Assembly: GCA_003290465.1 (NCBI GenBank)
Contig: CP030759.1
Span: forward strand, 1,703,144-1,767,143
Reading direction: 5' to 3'
Origin: Candidatus Sumerlaea chitinivorans
GTDB lineage: Bacteria > Sumerlaeota > Sumerlaeia > Sumerlaeales > Sumerlaeaceae
DNA length: 64,000 nucleotides
A program made the position numbers and the translations under genes. Of the stretch, positions 1 to 9,930 are shown in pieces. Each line of letters begins with the position of its first letter. Within the stretch, counting starts at the first letter, position 1. The notes under the pieces are model-generated. The model saw only the letters and a list, made by a program, of their open reading frames with translations, searched no databases and was not told the origin of the DNA.

Positions 1-558
1 TATCGCAAGGCCATGCGGGTGATGCGTTTGGGGGAAAAATTTGGGATGCCGATTGTGGTCTTTATTGACACGCCTGGGGCCTTCCCCGGGATCGGTGCGG
101 AGGAACGGGGCCAAGCGGAGGCAATCGCTCGCAACATTCGTGACATGTTCACCCTACAGGTCCCCATTATTTGCATTGTGGTCGGAGAAGGTGCAAGCGG
201 CGGTGCGTTAGGGGTAGGTGTGGGGGACCGCGTCCTCATGCTCGAAAACTCATGGTACTGCGTGATCTCGCCTGAGGGGTGCGCCGCGATTTTATGGAAA
301 GACCGCGGCCTGGCCGAGCGGGCAGCAGAACAACTTAAGCTCACCGCTTCGGACCTCATCCAACTCAACGTGATTGACGAGATTATTCCGGAGCCGCTCG
401 GAGGTGCCCACCGGAAACCCAAAGAAACCTATGAGACGGTGGGAACATATTTGGCGCGGCATCTCGGCGAGTTGGCCCGGATTCCCACGGACCAGTTGCT
501 CGACCTACGGTATCAGAAATTCCGTGCGATGGGACGAGTTGTTGAAGTTGAGGGATGA
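1..558 (+). CDS. accA: Acetyl-CoA carboxylase carboxyltransferase subunit alpha (3' part)
   Basis: Carboxyltransferase alpha subunit of acetyl-CoA carboxylase; with AccD it moves the carboxyl group from biotin to acetyl-CoA, the committed step of fatty-acid synthesis, in the cytoplasm. The reading frame is already open at base 1, so the 5' end lies outside the window; about 185 residues are visible, compared with roughly 320 in the family. Seen motifs: [19 protein letters not shown], then [10 protein letters not shown], then [14 protein letters not shown], all typical of the crotonase-fold C-terminal half. It ends with TGA and converges on murB. Nothing unusual. Confidence 0.96.
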   Translation, partial: YRKAMRVMRLGEKFGMPIVVFIDTPGAFPGIGAEERGQAEAIARNIRDMFTLQVPIICIVVGEGASGGALGVGVGDRVLMLENSWYCVISPEGCAAILWKDRGLAERAAEQLKLTASDLIQLNVIDEIIPEPLGGAHRKPKETYETVGTYLARHLGELARIPTDQLLDLRYQKFRAMGRVVEVEG

Positions 559-650
559 GGATGACTACGAGCTGCTGACTGCATCCGATCGGCAGGCACT
601 CGCTCAACTGTTCTTCTCGAGAGAAACCGTTCAGTGGCCAAGCTCTGGGC

Positions 651-1784
651 TTATGGGAGGCATTTTGCTCCTGCCAAAGGAGGTTGCGCAAACCCGATAA
701 AAATGGGTTCCGGATGTAGTTCGATCCCAAATTTATCATGCACTTGGGTTTGGATGAGCTGCGCGAGCGCAATAATGTCGCGCGATTTGGCTCCGCCTAA
801 ATTTATAAGCGCCAGCGCGTGACGCTCGGAAATCCCGGCGCGCCCGAGTCGAGAGCCACGGCGGAATCCAGCTCGCTCAATCAACCATGCAGCGGAGATC
901 TTATAGTCCCCGCTCTCAAGCGCGAACGTCGGTGGAGTTTCTTGCGGCCCCAAAAGATTTGCCTGACGAGCTCTTTCAAGAAACTGCTCGTACTCACTTT
1001 GACTCAGGACTGGGTTCACGAAAAACGAGCCACAGCTGTGGGAATTGACCTCGTTCGGGTCGTAAAGCATGGCTTTTCTCTGACGCAGCGTACGCACGGC
1101 TCCCCGCACTTGGGCCAACGTGGGATGCTCAAAACGCCGATCCTGCAGAAACTGGGCGAGCTCGGGATAGCGCACAATCGGCCTTCCATCTTTCTGCAAA
1201 CGGTAGGTCACAGAGGTAACCACGTACCGCCCCCAATCGGTTGTTCGAAACCGGCTGGTGCGATAACCAAACCCGCAGTCAGAATTCGAAAATGAGACGA
1301 TTTTTTTAGTGAAAAGATCAAGGACTTCCACCGTGGCAATGGTATCCGAGACTTGTTGGCCATAGGCGCCGACGTTCTGAATGGGGGTCGCCCCGACGCT
1401 TCCCGGAATTCCCGAAAGACATTCGATGCCTGCCCAGCCGTTTGCCACTGCATATTCCACCACATAGTCCCAGTGCTCACCTGCCTGAACACGGAGGAAC
1501 ACATCTTCACCCTGAATATGGACCTCGCGCCCCTTGATTTGTAGGTGGACGACAAGGCCCTCCACGCCGTCGTCCGCGATCACCACGTTACTGCCCCCTG
1601 CAAGCACGACAAAAGGAATCCCCTGCTGGCGTGCCCAATCCACAGCCCCCTTTAGCTGGCCAACCGTGGTCACGGGCAGATAATAGCGGGCAGGCCCACC
1701 AACTCCCAGTGTCGTGTTGGCTTGCAGTGGATGGTCGTGAATGATGCGATCTTCGGTTGGGATGTCTGTTTTCTGAGGATCCAC
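651..1784 (-). CDS. murB: UDP-N-acetylmuramate dehydrogenase (MurB, type I)
   Basis: FAD-dependent reductase that turns UDP-GlcNAc-enolpyruvate into UDP-MurNAc for peptidoglycan synthesis. Seen: the FAD-binding stretch LAGGSNVVIADD, IPGSVGATPIQNVGAYG, the GYRTSRF segment (substrate Arg), and CGSFFVNPV with the catalytic-type Ser. The layout matches the E. coli type. Start: the frame stays open to an ATG at 1967, but that N-terminal part has no family resemblance. A GTG at 1784 puts the start about 17 residues before PLQANTTLGVGG, close to where E. coli MurB begins; no good ribosome site is visible for either. It lies downstream of the YfhO-like gene on the same strand. Family sure, start uncertain. 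Confidence 0.93.
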   Translation of the reverse strand: MDPQKTDIPTEDRIIHDHPLQANTTLGVGGPARYYLPVTTVGQLKGAVDWARQQGIPFVVLAGGSNVVIADDGVEGLVVHLQIKGREVHIQGEDVFLRVQAGEHWDYVVEYAVANGWAGIECLSGIPGSVGATPIQNVGAYGQQVSDTIATVEVLDLFTKKIVSFSNSDCGFGYRTSRFRTTDWGRYVVTSVTYRLQKDGRPIVRYPELAQFLQDRRFEHPTLAQVRGAVRTLRQRKAMLYDPNEVNSHSCGSFFVNPVLSQSEYEQFLERARQANLLGPQETPPTFALESGDYKISAAWLIERAGFRRGSRLGRAGISERHALALINLGGAKSRDIIALAQLIQTQVHDKFGIELHPEPIFIGFAQPPLAGAKCLP

Positions 1785-1991
1785 AAATTTATGAATGCGA
1801 AACTCGCATTTGAAGGTCAAGCAGGATGGTGCGACGAGCGAATGAGAACGGTCGATCTCGTTTTTCCTAATGCCCGCTAAAGAGAGCACCTGTGGGGGAT
1901 GGGGAGGCTCCTTGGCCTGCTTGGCTGAAAAAACTGACGCACACGAAAGGCCCCCATCGCTAAGCAAGGCGAGGTTCGACGTCAGCGCCTC

Positions 1992-4406
1992 TTAGCTTCG
2001 GCGTCCCCCTAAACCTCTGCGAAGCAAGAGGGCGAAAACTCCAAACACGAGAATCGCCAAAGAGGTCAGCGTCCCAAAAGCTCCGATTCGATACGAAAAG
2101 GGGGCGTACTCGAGGGTAATTCTGGCAGACCGATCTGCGAGAATGCCACACTGGGCAACGTTGACTGGAAACACGGGGTACCGGCGCCCTGTCTGGTCGG
2201 TAGCCTGCCACCCGCTGACAAAAGATTCCGCGAGGCCAACAACTGTTGGAACACTGGTGAACACGTCGAACTCGATTCGACCTGCGGAGAATCCAATTAA
2301 GCGCGCTGTGGGCGGTGCCGCCTGAGCCTGACTTCGCCATGCTCGGGAATTCAGGTCAGATCCTCTCTCCTCCACGATCACTTCGCTGCCCCTCCGTTCT
2401 TTCAAGCGCACAAGGGCTCGGCTACGGCCGGCAATAAAAACAGGACTTGTAGTCACAGTGAGATAATGACCGGGCTCGCGAAGTTCCCATATTTTGTAAG
2501 GGGGCACAGTGGCGCATGCACGCCATGCCGCCGACTCTCGAGGCGAGCGAGAGGCATCCAGGGCAGCAAAATTCACGGCAAACAGCCTGCAGAATGTTGC
2601 GGAGTCGTAGCCCAATGACTCGAGCACTGCGCCATACCGTGCGGGAATCACCGGATGGTATCCCGTGGGGACTCCCACGTCGTGGAGAACCCCGTCGTTC
2701 TTGAGCGCGTTTTCTTGAAGGAGACGCACCGGCCGCTCTTGGGCTAAACGCTTAGCAGCCGCGTAATGCGGCTGACGCTGAAGATATTCCATGTACGGCG
2801 GCAGCGGCTCGAATCGGAGAAAGTACCGATTGTGGGCCCACGGGACCAGTAATGCTGTGAGCGCAAGTAGATTCAGCGCCGAACTTGGCATCCACCGTGG
2901 AAGGTGCTGCAACCGTAGGGTCGCGAGCCCCAGCAATAGCGCTGCCAAGGTACCTTCGACGGCGCCCAATCGAAGGCGCTCGGCCGCAAGGCTCACGTGC
3001 ACAGGAGTGCTTTCTGGGACAACAAGGCGAGCTACGTGCTGCGCCGCCAGAAGGACAAAGACCCCAGCAAAGACGCCAAGCGCGGCAACCCATCGCGTGC
3101 GAAGCCAAGGGATTCTCTCGTGCTCACCGTCTCTGCCCACTGAAACTTCTTTACGCAATGTCTCAACCCCAAGTGCTGCGAGCTGGACGAGTGCCATGTC
3201 GGCCACGAACATATAAGTGCCTGGCGACCGAAATTTCGAGAAACCGGGGAGGTGGTCGTACAATAGGCGATACACAGGCGTGTAATGGCCCACCCCGACG
3301 AGGAGTGATCCGGCGCAGAGAAGTGCAAGTGGCCAACGTTCGCGTCGTGAGGAAATGAGCAGGCCAATCGCAACCAGCAGGAGGAGAGGCAGACCGACGA
3401 AATCACTCACGATGCGCTCTCCCCACTCGCCAAAGTATGGAGTAGGTGTGCCATGGATCGTATCGCCGAAAATGCGGCTAAATCCATATTCAAGAATCTC
3501 ACGCGGCGGATACGACGTGGCTGTAGCTTCCGTGAAGTCCACTCCCCCAGCTCGATTCGATTGCCCTGCCATTTCTAAACCCGGAATCACCTGCACGGCC
3601 GATAAACCAACGCCAATCCCAAGCGCCCCGACAAACCAAAGAACTCTCCGGATGGCCTCGGCGAGAGATGCGCGCGCTGCAAACACCGTGCTGAAAAGCA
3701 ACCACAGTGTGGAGATAAGAAGGGTTGCGTAGGCGATCTGCGAGTGGCTGGCCAGGAGTTGCATTGCCACCGCAACCGAAAATCCGAGCGCTGCTTGAGG
3801 GACCGTCGCTCGCTGCAGTTTCGTCACACACGCAAGCGCGACGGGCGCCCACGCAATCGCCATGACCTTTTGCAGGTGACCGGCGTGGACGAGCGTCAGG
3901 AAATGGCCAGAAAGTTGAAAAGCAACGGCTGCAAACAACATTCCCCTCAGCCCCCGGCCCAACGTCCGGGCCCAAAGCGCGCATCCCCATCCGCCCACTG
4001 CCAGCGCGAGGAGATATTGAAGCGTAAAAGCGGTGTTGAAGGGAAGAAGCGCGAATAGCGCTTGCGTGGGATAAAAAGGACAAAACGCAAACGATCCAAG
4101 GAGCGGTAGGCCACAAAAAAGGTGAGAACACCAAAGGGGGATTCGGCCCTCGCTCAAAATCCTCCGCCAACCATACAGCAAGAGGACGTAATCGTGGGCA
4201 ACTGTGTCGGTGCCATAAAGGAAATTCTTGGTTCCCAGCGCAGGGGCAAGCAACGCTGCCGCAGCCGCAAAAGACACAAGTGCCACAACGAGTTGGGGGT
4301 GGCGAGCAGCGAAACTACCAAAGGGGGGCACAGGCTGATGTTGACTTTCCTCAGCATGTGCATTCTTCCGTGCATCGTGCATCATGTAATCTTGCAAACT
4401 GTCCAC
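1992..4406 (-). CDS. YfhO-like polytopic membrane protein
   Basis: About 804 residues. A short polar N-terminus is followed by roughly a dozen hydrophobic segments over residues 35-540, then a soluble C-terminal region, then a last hydrophobic helix near the end (SLAILVFGVFALLLRRG). The first loop has YGTDTVAHDYV and later GLPLLGSF and FSKFRSPGTYMF, which I associate with the YfhO family (GT-C-like; linked in Firmicutes to glycosylation of teichoic or lipoteichoic acid). The substrate here is unknown, probably a lipid-linked sugar at the cell surface. Start is a GTG at 4406; ATGs at 4385 and 4382 are alternatives. It diverges from a solute-binding lipoprotein with only about 30-60 bases between starts. 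Confidence 0.8.
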   Translation of the reverse strand: MDSLQDYMMHDARKNAHAEESQHQPVPPFGSFAARHPQLVVALVSFAAAAALLAPALGTKNFLYGTDTVAHDYVLLLYGWRRILSEGRIPLWCSHLFCGLPLLGSFAFCPFYPTQALFALLPFNTAFTLQYLLALAVGGWGCALWARTLGRGLRGMLFAAVAFQLSGHFLTLVHAGHLQKVMAIAWAPVALACVTKLQRATVPQAALGFSVAVAMQLLASHSQIAYATLLISTLWLLFSTVFAARASLAEAIRRVLWFVGALGIGVGLSAVQVIPGLEMAGQSNRAGGVDFTEATATSYPPREILEYGFSRIFGDTIHGTPTPYFGEWGERIVSDFVGLPLLLLVAIGLLISSRRERWPLALLCAGSLLVGVGHYTPVYRLLYDHLPGFSKFRSPGTYMFVADMALVQLAALGVETLRKEVSVGRDGEHERIPWLRTRWVAALGVFAGVFVLLAAQHVARLVVPESTPVHVSLAAERLRLGAVEGTLAALLLGLATLRLQHLPRWMPSSALNLLALTALLVPWAHNRYFLRFEPLPPYMEYLQRQPHYAAAKRLAQERPVRLLQENALKNDGVLHDVGVPTGYHPVIPARYGAVLESLGYDSATFCRLFAVNFAALDASRSPRESAAWRACATVPPYKIWELREPGHYLTVTTSPVFIAGRSRALVRLKERRGSEVIVEERGSDLNSRAWRSQAQAAPPTARLIGFSAGRIEFDVFTSVPTVVGLAESFVSGWQATDQTGRRYPVFPVNVAQCGILADRSARITLEYAPFSYRIGAFGTLTSLAILVFGVFALLLRRGLGGRRS

Positions 4407-4437
4407 ACGGACAATTTTCTACAAAAGATCTACGGAA

Positions 4438-5928
4438 TTGCTAACGAGAAATAGGTGGGATCGGGTGAGGGCGCTCTCAAGAAGATGGTTCATGGGTGTG
4501 GTGGCGGGAGGTTTGCTTGCGGCCGCCTGTCTAATGGGGGGATGTCGGGAATCCGGAGGCAAGGAAAGTGCGCATGATCAGATCGTGATTGAATTCTGGG
4601 ACTTTCCCCATCTTCCCGACACGATGCGTTATCTCCAGGAAGCTATTGCACGCTTCGAGCGTCTGCACCCGGAGGTGCGAATTCGCTATACGAAACTGCC
4701 GTGGCAGGACGGCCAGCAGAAAGTCATCCTTGCTGTCAACAGCGGCCGCCCTCCCGACGTCTGCGGCCAAGTGAACGTTTCGAGTCGTTTCATCGCGCAA
4801 GACGTCCTTGAGCCTCTCAATGATTACCTGCGCGAGGACCTGGCGGATTTTCATCCATCCTACATCGAAGCGGTGAGCTACGAAGGTAAAATCTACGCGC
4901 TTCCGTGGTACAAGGCCTGTTATGTGGCCTTACTAAATTTGGATCTGTTCGAGAAATTTGGCGTAGAACCGCCTAAAGACGGGCGTTGGACGTGGGACGA
5001 ATTCGTGACGAAACTCAAAGCTCTGACACGTTACGAGACCCCCGACGGCCAGATCCACGAGGGAGTGGCTCCGCCAGAGCTCGCGCCGAAATGCAAACAG
5101 TACTATGGTCTCGTGACAAATTTGGGGCCCATGGAGTACGAAGCCTACTCGATCATTTTCAATGCGGGTGGACGCATTTTGGAAAAAACGGCAGACGGCG
5201 AGGTGGTGTCGGGGCTTACGTCGCCGGGCTTTATCGAGGGAGTTCGACGTCTTGCTGCGCTCGAGTTCGACTACCGCGTTTGCATGCCGAGCATTGGGGC
5301 GATGACCCAAGAACAAAGTTGGAACGTGTGGCGCGACAGTCGCACGTGCGCCGTCACTTTCCAAGGAGCGTGGTGCATTACCGCGTGCGAAGTGGCGAAC
5401 GCCGCGATTGAGAGCAGCAACGCACGCAAGCGAGCAGCCGGCCGCCTCAACGAACTCGAACAGCCAATTCGCTACGCCATTGCGGCGCCGCCTCACGATG
5501 AGGGGACCACGCCTGTTCTCGGTTCTTCCGGCCTCGGCACGTACGTCATCTTTCGGCAGTCGGACCCGCGCAAGCGCGCCCTCTGCGTCGAATTTGCCAA
5601 GTTTCTCACGAGTGGTGAAGGACAACGTGTCCTCAAGCATGAGAACGTGTATCCCTCGAGAATCAGCACCGGGAATCTCTGGGCAAACGACCCGAAATTT
5701 GCCTCGGTATTTGCGTTGTTTCCGGACGGTATCATGTCACCGTTGGTACCCGGAACAGAACGCATCGACAAAGTGCTTCAACAAGAGCTCCAAAAAGCAG
5801 TTCTCAAAGATCCACGGACTGGAAAACCGCAAGCAACTCCAGAGGAAGCCGTGCGAGCGGCTGACAAAAAGATACGCGCGATTTTGGAACGGGCAAAGCG
5901 CGCAGCTATGCGCCATCGTGAGAAGTAA
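4438..5928 (+). CDS. Extracellular solute-binding lipoprotein, family 1 (sugar ABC type)
   Basis: Up to 496 residues. The N-terminus has an Arg-rich start, a hydrophobic stretch and a lipobox ending LMGGC (Cys about residue 36), so it should be lipid-anchored outside the inner membrane. The mature part reads as a family-1 binding protein: IEFWDFPHLPDTMRYLQEAIARF, PPDVCGQV, and GGRILEKTADGEVVSG in the middle. Such proteins usually deliver sugars or glycans to MalFG-type permeases, but no permease or ATPase lies next to it, so the ligand is unknown. The frame opens at TTG 4438; GTG 4465 preceded by AGGTGGG looks the better start. Divergent from the YfhO-like gene. Confidence 0.85.
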   Translation: MLTRNRWDRVRALSRRWFMGVVAGGLLAAACLMGGCRESGGKESAHDQIVIEFWDFPHLPDTMRYLQEAIARFERLHPEVRIRYTKLPWQDGQQKVILAVNSGRPPDVCGQVNVSSRFIAQDVLEPLNDYLREDLADFHPSYIEAVSYEGKIYALPWYKACYVALLNLDLFEKFGVEPPKDGRWTWDEFVTKLKALTRYETPDGQIHEGVAPPELAPKCKQYYGLVTNLGPMEYEAYSIIFNAGGRILEKTADGEVVSGLTSPGFIEGVRRLAALEFDYRVCMPSIGAMTQEQSWNVWRDSRTCAVTFQGAWCITACEVANAAIESSNARKRAAGRLNELEQPIRYAIAAPPHDEGTTPVLGSSGLGTYVIFRQSDPRKRALCVEFAKFLTSGEGQRVLKHENVYPSRISTGNLWANDPKFASVFALFPDGIMSPLVPGTERIDKVLQQELQKAVLKDPRTGKPQATPEEAVRAADKKIRAILERAKRAAMRHREK

Positions 5929-5973
5929 GATCGCCCCTGATTGTTTGCCAGATGCCAGTACTAACAAGTGGGT

Positions 5974-8550
5974 TTATGCGTGATCGAGGGTGCCACGGGT
6001 CACCCCAAGCTTACCGATGGCGTGCAGCCGCCGCCACACCTGTCGGCCCGCCACTTCACCCGCCAAGAGGGCTGCGTAGGCTTGGATAGCCTCTCGCACT
6101 TTCACGTTATCTTCTTCAATAAACTCGATGCGAAACCGCCGCACACCAGCGTCCAGAAGCTGGGGCACGTACTCAGCAGCGCTCTGCGGGACCGCGTTAT
6201 AAACTGTGTTTCTGCACCCGGCATCGGCCTTCACTGGGTGCGCATACCCCATGCGATCCCGTAGCGCCACGCGATGAACATCGCAGGGCCGCCCACAATT
6301 CGTGTAGTCTGTGCCCGAGCTCAAGAATCGGCAGAAGACGCAATGCTCCATGTGGAACATGGGCATATGTTGGTGAATCGTGACCTCAAACCAACTCGCG
6401 GGAACTCGGTGTAAGAGCTCGAAAAGCTGCTCGCCGTTAAGATCGTAGCTCGGGGTTAGGGACTCGAAGCCCTGACGCATGAGAAGATCCGCAGTAAGGT
6501 CGTTCGCAACATTCAGCGAGTAATCCCCGATGAGCGGTAGCGAAGGCGCATACTGGCGTAGTAAATGCCATGCTCCGAGATTGCGCACCAAGATAGCGTC
6601 GGGCTCGCAATTGAGTAAGGTGCGAAGAAAACCTTCTTCCCCACTTTTGTGAATCCTGAGCGTGGCTGGGACGAAACGTTTGTGTGCAGCACGTACCACT
6701 TCGGCCGCATCGCGCAAACGTCGAAGGTCTTCAAAGTCTGCGTAAATGGTGGCAACCTCTGCAAAGGCCACCGCGGTTTTTATCTGCTCAAGTGTTCGAC
6801 AAAGAATGGCGAGCGTGGGGGTGGTAGGCATCTGAGTGAAAACCCTTGCCCGCGCTTCAATTGCCGCTCGCATCTCATCGAGCGCATTGGGGCGGATACG
6901 GCGCTCACGCCCCAAAGCGCGACGCTTGCTGAGTAAAACCTCGACCGCCCGGCGACGCAATTCATTGAGGCGGCTTAGCGGCACCATGGTGGCTCCGTCG
7001 GTGTCCAGTTCTAACGACTCAAGGTAGAATGGCGTCGCGCCAAGACGCCCCAATTGTTCTCGCGCCACGGTCTCGTCGAGTGGGCGTTGAAGTGCGCGTT
7101 CTGCCGGTGCAGCGTCCTCGACCTCGGCAGAGACGCCTTCCCAGTCCGTGAGCAGGAGTCGAACGGGCTCCCCGACGTATGCTCGAAGCGTTGCTCGAAT
7201 CGGTCGGCGATAACGTGGTGCACCGACCTCATAAGTGCTGCGAAGTTGTTTCTCAAGCTGTGGGTCGCTTGTCTTCCAAACCCGATCCCCAACATGAACA
7301 TCGCGCCACGCGAAACGGTGGTGATCGAAAGTCAGTGTGACCTCTTGCGCTTGACCCGAGGACGCATTCAGGGAACCTGCGGCTGGAACTTTTTTCCCAT
7401 CCACCCAAATCTCGTAGACTCTGCCCCCAACTTCTTCGAGGTCGGGCCGGCCACAGTCAAATACGACGCCGTCGCCGAGCTGAACAAAGCCACACAGGGC
7501 AATGCTCACTTTGTGGGGCTCAACACGCACCACCCGACCTAAATAGGGGCCGCGCTTTTTGGGGAATCGGCCCTCCACCACTGCTTGGTGGTTGATCTCG
7601 TGGAGGTAGCCCCCCGTAAAACCACGGCTGAATGTCATTTCGAGGCGATACCGTAGGTCCGGACTCTCGTCCAACTTAGGGGCGCTGCCGCGTTGGGTTA
7701 GCTCGTCGAGAGCACGTCGGTACGCCTGCACTGTCGCCGCCACATAGAAGGCATTCTTGAGGCGCCCCTCAATCTTCAGGCTTCTTACCCCCGCTTCCAC
7801 CAGCTTGGAGACGTCGTCGAATGCGGCAAGATCTTTCGGAGATAGGAGATACTGTACATCACCCAAGTTGCGGGCTTGGCCATCCACGATGAGCTCGTAG
7901 GGCAACCGGCACGCCTGAGCACATTCGCCCCGGTTGGCGCTGCGCCCGCCCAATGCCTCGCTGGTGAGGCACTGCCCGCTATACGCTACACACAACGCGC
8001 CATGCACGAATACCTCGATTTCCTGACTCGTGCGCTTGCAGAGATCTGCGATTTGGCGCAAATCGAGTTCACGAGGTGCGACAATCCTGCTTAGGCGAAC
8101 CCCAAGTGCTTCCACTGCGGCCACACACTCGGGCGAGGTGAGTGTCATTTGTGTGGACGCGTGGACCGGCAACTCGGGAACAAGGCGGTTCGCGAGTGCG
8201 GCAAAGCCAAGGTCCTGGATCATCACACCGTCCACGCCTGCTCGCGAACATGCGATTAGCAGCTGGGCAGCGGACTCAATTTCGTCCGCGAAAATCAGTG
8301 TGTTGAGCGTGACGTAGACACGGACGCCGCGTTCGTGAGCACGAGCCACCAGCTCCGGGAGTCGTTCGACTGGGAAATTCGGCGCACGAAGACGTGCGTT
8401 GTGCTCGTCCAGTCCAAGGTAAACACCATCCGCGCCATTTTCGATTGCAGCACGCAAAGCTTCCTCGTCCCCAGCCGGGGCGAGGAGCTCAGGCAAGGGC
8501 CTTGCAGTCGCAGGGCTCGGGGTTGAGTTGTAGGTAAAATCTTGAATCAT
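5974..8550 (-). CDS. U32 family peptidase / RlhA-like protein with DUF3656-type C-terminus
   Basis: 858 residues. It opens with LPELLAPAGDEEALRAAIENGADGVYLG, the classic U32 N-terminus. The family signature EVFVHGALCVAYSGQCLTS is present, with further Cys in NRGECAQACRLPYEL. The C-terminal third holds CVFCRFL and NCGRPCDVHRVAL, likely metal or Fe-S cysteines. Proteins of this type are annotated as collagenase-like peptidases, but E. coli RlhA hydroxylates 23S rRNA C2501 and related proteins hydroxylate tRNA. By similarity I favour an RNA-hydroxylation role. It is longer than RlhA (about 650 residues) because of the middle and C-terminal domains. Monocistronic; divergent from the next gene. 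Confidence 0.88.
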   Translation of the reverse strand: MIQDFTYNSTPSPATARPLPELLAPAGDEEALRAAIENGADGVYLGLDEHNARLRAPNFPVERLPELVARAHERGVRVYVTLNTLIFADEIESAAQLLIACSRAGVDGVMIQDLGFAALANRLVPELPVHASTQMTLTSPECVAAVEALGVRLSRIVAPRELDLRQIADLCKRTSQEIEVFVHGALCVAYSGQCLTSEALGGRSANRGECAQACRLPYELIVDGQARNLGDVQYLLSPKDLAAFDDVSKLVEAGVRSLKIEGRLKNAFYVAATVQAYRRALDELTQRGSAPKLDESPDLRYRLEMTFSRGFTGGYLHEINHQAVVEGRFPKKRGPYLGRVVRVEPHKVSIALCGFVQLGDGVVFDCGRPDLEEVGGRVYEIWVDGKKVPAAGSLNASSGQAQEVTLTFDHHRFAWRDVHVGDRVWKTSDPQLEKQLRSTYEVGAPRYRRPIRATLRAYVGEPVRLLLTDWEGVSAEVEDAAPAERALQRPLDETVAREQLGRLGATPFYLESLELDTDGATMVPLSRLNELRRRAVEVLLSKRRALGRERRIRPNALDEMRAAIEARARVFTQMPTTPTLAILCRTLEQIKTAVAFAEVATIYADFEDLRRLRDAAEVVRAAHKRFVPATLRIHKSGEEGFLRTLLNCEPDAILVRNLGAWHLLRQYAPSLPLIGDYSLNVANDLTADLLMRQGFESLTPSYDLNGEQLFELLHRVPASWFEVTIHQHMPMFHMEHCVFCRFLSSGTDYTNCGRPCDVHRVALRDRMGYAHPVKADAGCRNTVYNAVPQSAAEYVPQLLDAGVRRFRIEFIEEDNVKVREAIQAYAALLAGEVAGRQVWRRLHAIGKLGVTRGTLDHA

Positions 8551-8581
8551 CGGGCTTCAGCACCAGTGGCGCGGCAGAACC

Positions 8582-9886
8582 TTGACTCGCATGCGCGTAG
8601 CTATGGAGAGTCTGAACGTGAAGATTATTCATTCCATGCACACTGCGGAACAGAACTCTTCGGCAACGCGACAGAAGTTTTTTGAGTACGCCCTAATCAC
8701 AGGCATTTGCATTCTACATATCCTCTATTTCTTGCTGAGCATTCGTCGGGGAGAACCGAGCCTCGGCGTAGACGGTGAAGTGTACCGCGATTTGGCGCAG
8801 GCATATCGCGCCTCCGAGTCGCTGTTCGGGGAGCGCGCACGGAACATTTTCTGGACCCCATGGTACGTGGTGCTCGCAGCCGTGGGGGCGCATCGCGTCG
8901 GGGTGTTTATTCTTCAGCTTACGGCCTTCGGCTTGACACTTTTGGCGATACGTGCGCTCACGCGGCTCTTGGGCATGCCGCCGCTTCTGCGCATCGCTGC
9001 GATCGCTGGCTATGGCCTTTATTGGCCAACCTTTGATTATGTGGTCTTTTATCAATACGAGAATTTTCTTGGGTTTGTCCTCGCATCCACCGCGGTCCTG
9101 TTCGCTGCCTCCCGTGAGGAGCTGGAACGCTCGTGGTGGCGATGGTTGGCGGCCGGTGCGGTGGGAGGGATCGGGGTTTTCGCGCATACGAAGGCCGCAG
9201 GAGTAATTTGGCCCGCAATCTTAGCTATGCTTATAATTGCACGTGCATGGCGAGCTCTTGTACGCGCGCTCCTTGTCTACGTACCGCTGTTGGTGGCCCC
9301 CACACTATGGTGGGCTTGGCGAAACTATAAGCTGTTTGGCAAATGGGTTCTGGGGTCCACCTCAATCGGGTACAATTTGTTTGTGGGCTTCAATTCGGTG
9401 GCCACGGGCATGTATTTGCCCCAGCCCCCTCCCCCGCCAGCGGATCAAGCCCTTGGTGTCGCCTTGCGATTTATCTCGGTGCATCCTTGGCGGTCGCTTG
9501 AACTCTTTGTTATCAAGCTCATCCGCTTTTGGGAGATCTCGCCGACGGACCAATTTGGCCCCACGTGGCTAATTTGGCAGGAGTGGATCCTGATGCCGCT
9601 TGGACTTTGCGGTTTCGTTTACGCGTTTATCTATTTGTTGAGGCGGATCCGCGAGGTTGGGCTTCAGAACTGGAGTTCCGGCGAGGTTGCGTTAGCCAAT
9701 TGTATACTGCTCGTTGCCTACTACGTGCTTTTTCACGCGGTTTTCTATAACACGCTTCCGCGATTCCGACTGCCAGCCATGCCGCTCATCATAGTGCTTG
9801 GGATGTGGCTCCTGTCGTGTGCCGAATGGCGGCGGAGTGAAAAGCAGCCAAAGGCGCGCGAAACATCGCAACGAACTGAAAGCTGA
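8582..9886 (+). CDS. GT-C type membrane glycosyltransferase-like protein
   Basis: Up to 434 residues with about 9-10 hydrophobic segments. After the first helix the outer loop reads EPSLGVDGEVYRDLAQAY; an acidic DxE followed by Tyr in this loop is the hallmark of GT-C enzymes that use polyprenyl-phosphate sugars. Later HTKAAGVIWPAILAML and LPRFRLPAMPLIIVLG resemble ArnT/PMT-like proteins. Donor and acceptor are unknown. The frame opens at TTG 8582; ATG 8591 and ATG 8603 are alternatives, and GTG 8618 has GGAGAG upstream, so the start is unsettled. It is followed 44 bases later by the DUF2298 gene. Confidence 0.72.
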   Translation: MTRMRVAMESLNVKIIHSMHTAEQNSSATRQKFFEYALITGICILHILYFLLSIRRGEPSLGVDGEVYRDLAQAYRASESLFGERARNIFWTPWYVVLAAVGAHRVGVFILQLTAFGLTLLAIRALTRLLGMPPLLRIAAIAGYGLYWPTFDYVVFYQYENFLGFVLASTAVLFAASREELERSWWRWLAAGAVGGIGVFAHTKAAGVIWPAILAMLIIARAWRALVRALLVYVPLLVAPTLWWAWRNYKLFGKWVLGSTSIGYNLFVGFNSVATGMYLPQPPPPPADQALGVALRFISVHPWRSLELFVIKLIRFWEISPTDQFGPTWLIWQEWILMPLGLCGFVYAFIYLLRRIREVGLQNWSSGEVALANCILLVAYYVLFHAVFYNTLPRFRLPAMPLIIVLGMWLLSCAEWRRSEKQPKARETSQRTES

Positions 9887-9890
9887 TATT

Positions 9891-9900
9891 CTTTGCAAAG
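9891..9900. repeat. 10-bp palindrome CTTTGCAAAG
   Basis: Perfect 10-base palindrome in the 44-base gap between the GT-C gene and the DUF2298 gene. The same 10-mer occurs at 22307-22316, also between genes. It could be an operator half or chance; no bound protein can be named. Confidence 0.4.
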
Positions 9901-9930
9901 CGGACTCACACCACCACGCTGATAGTTCCG

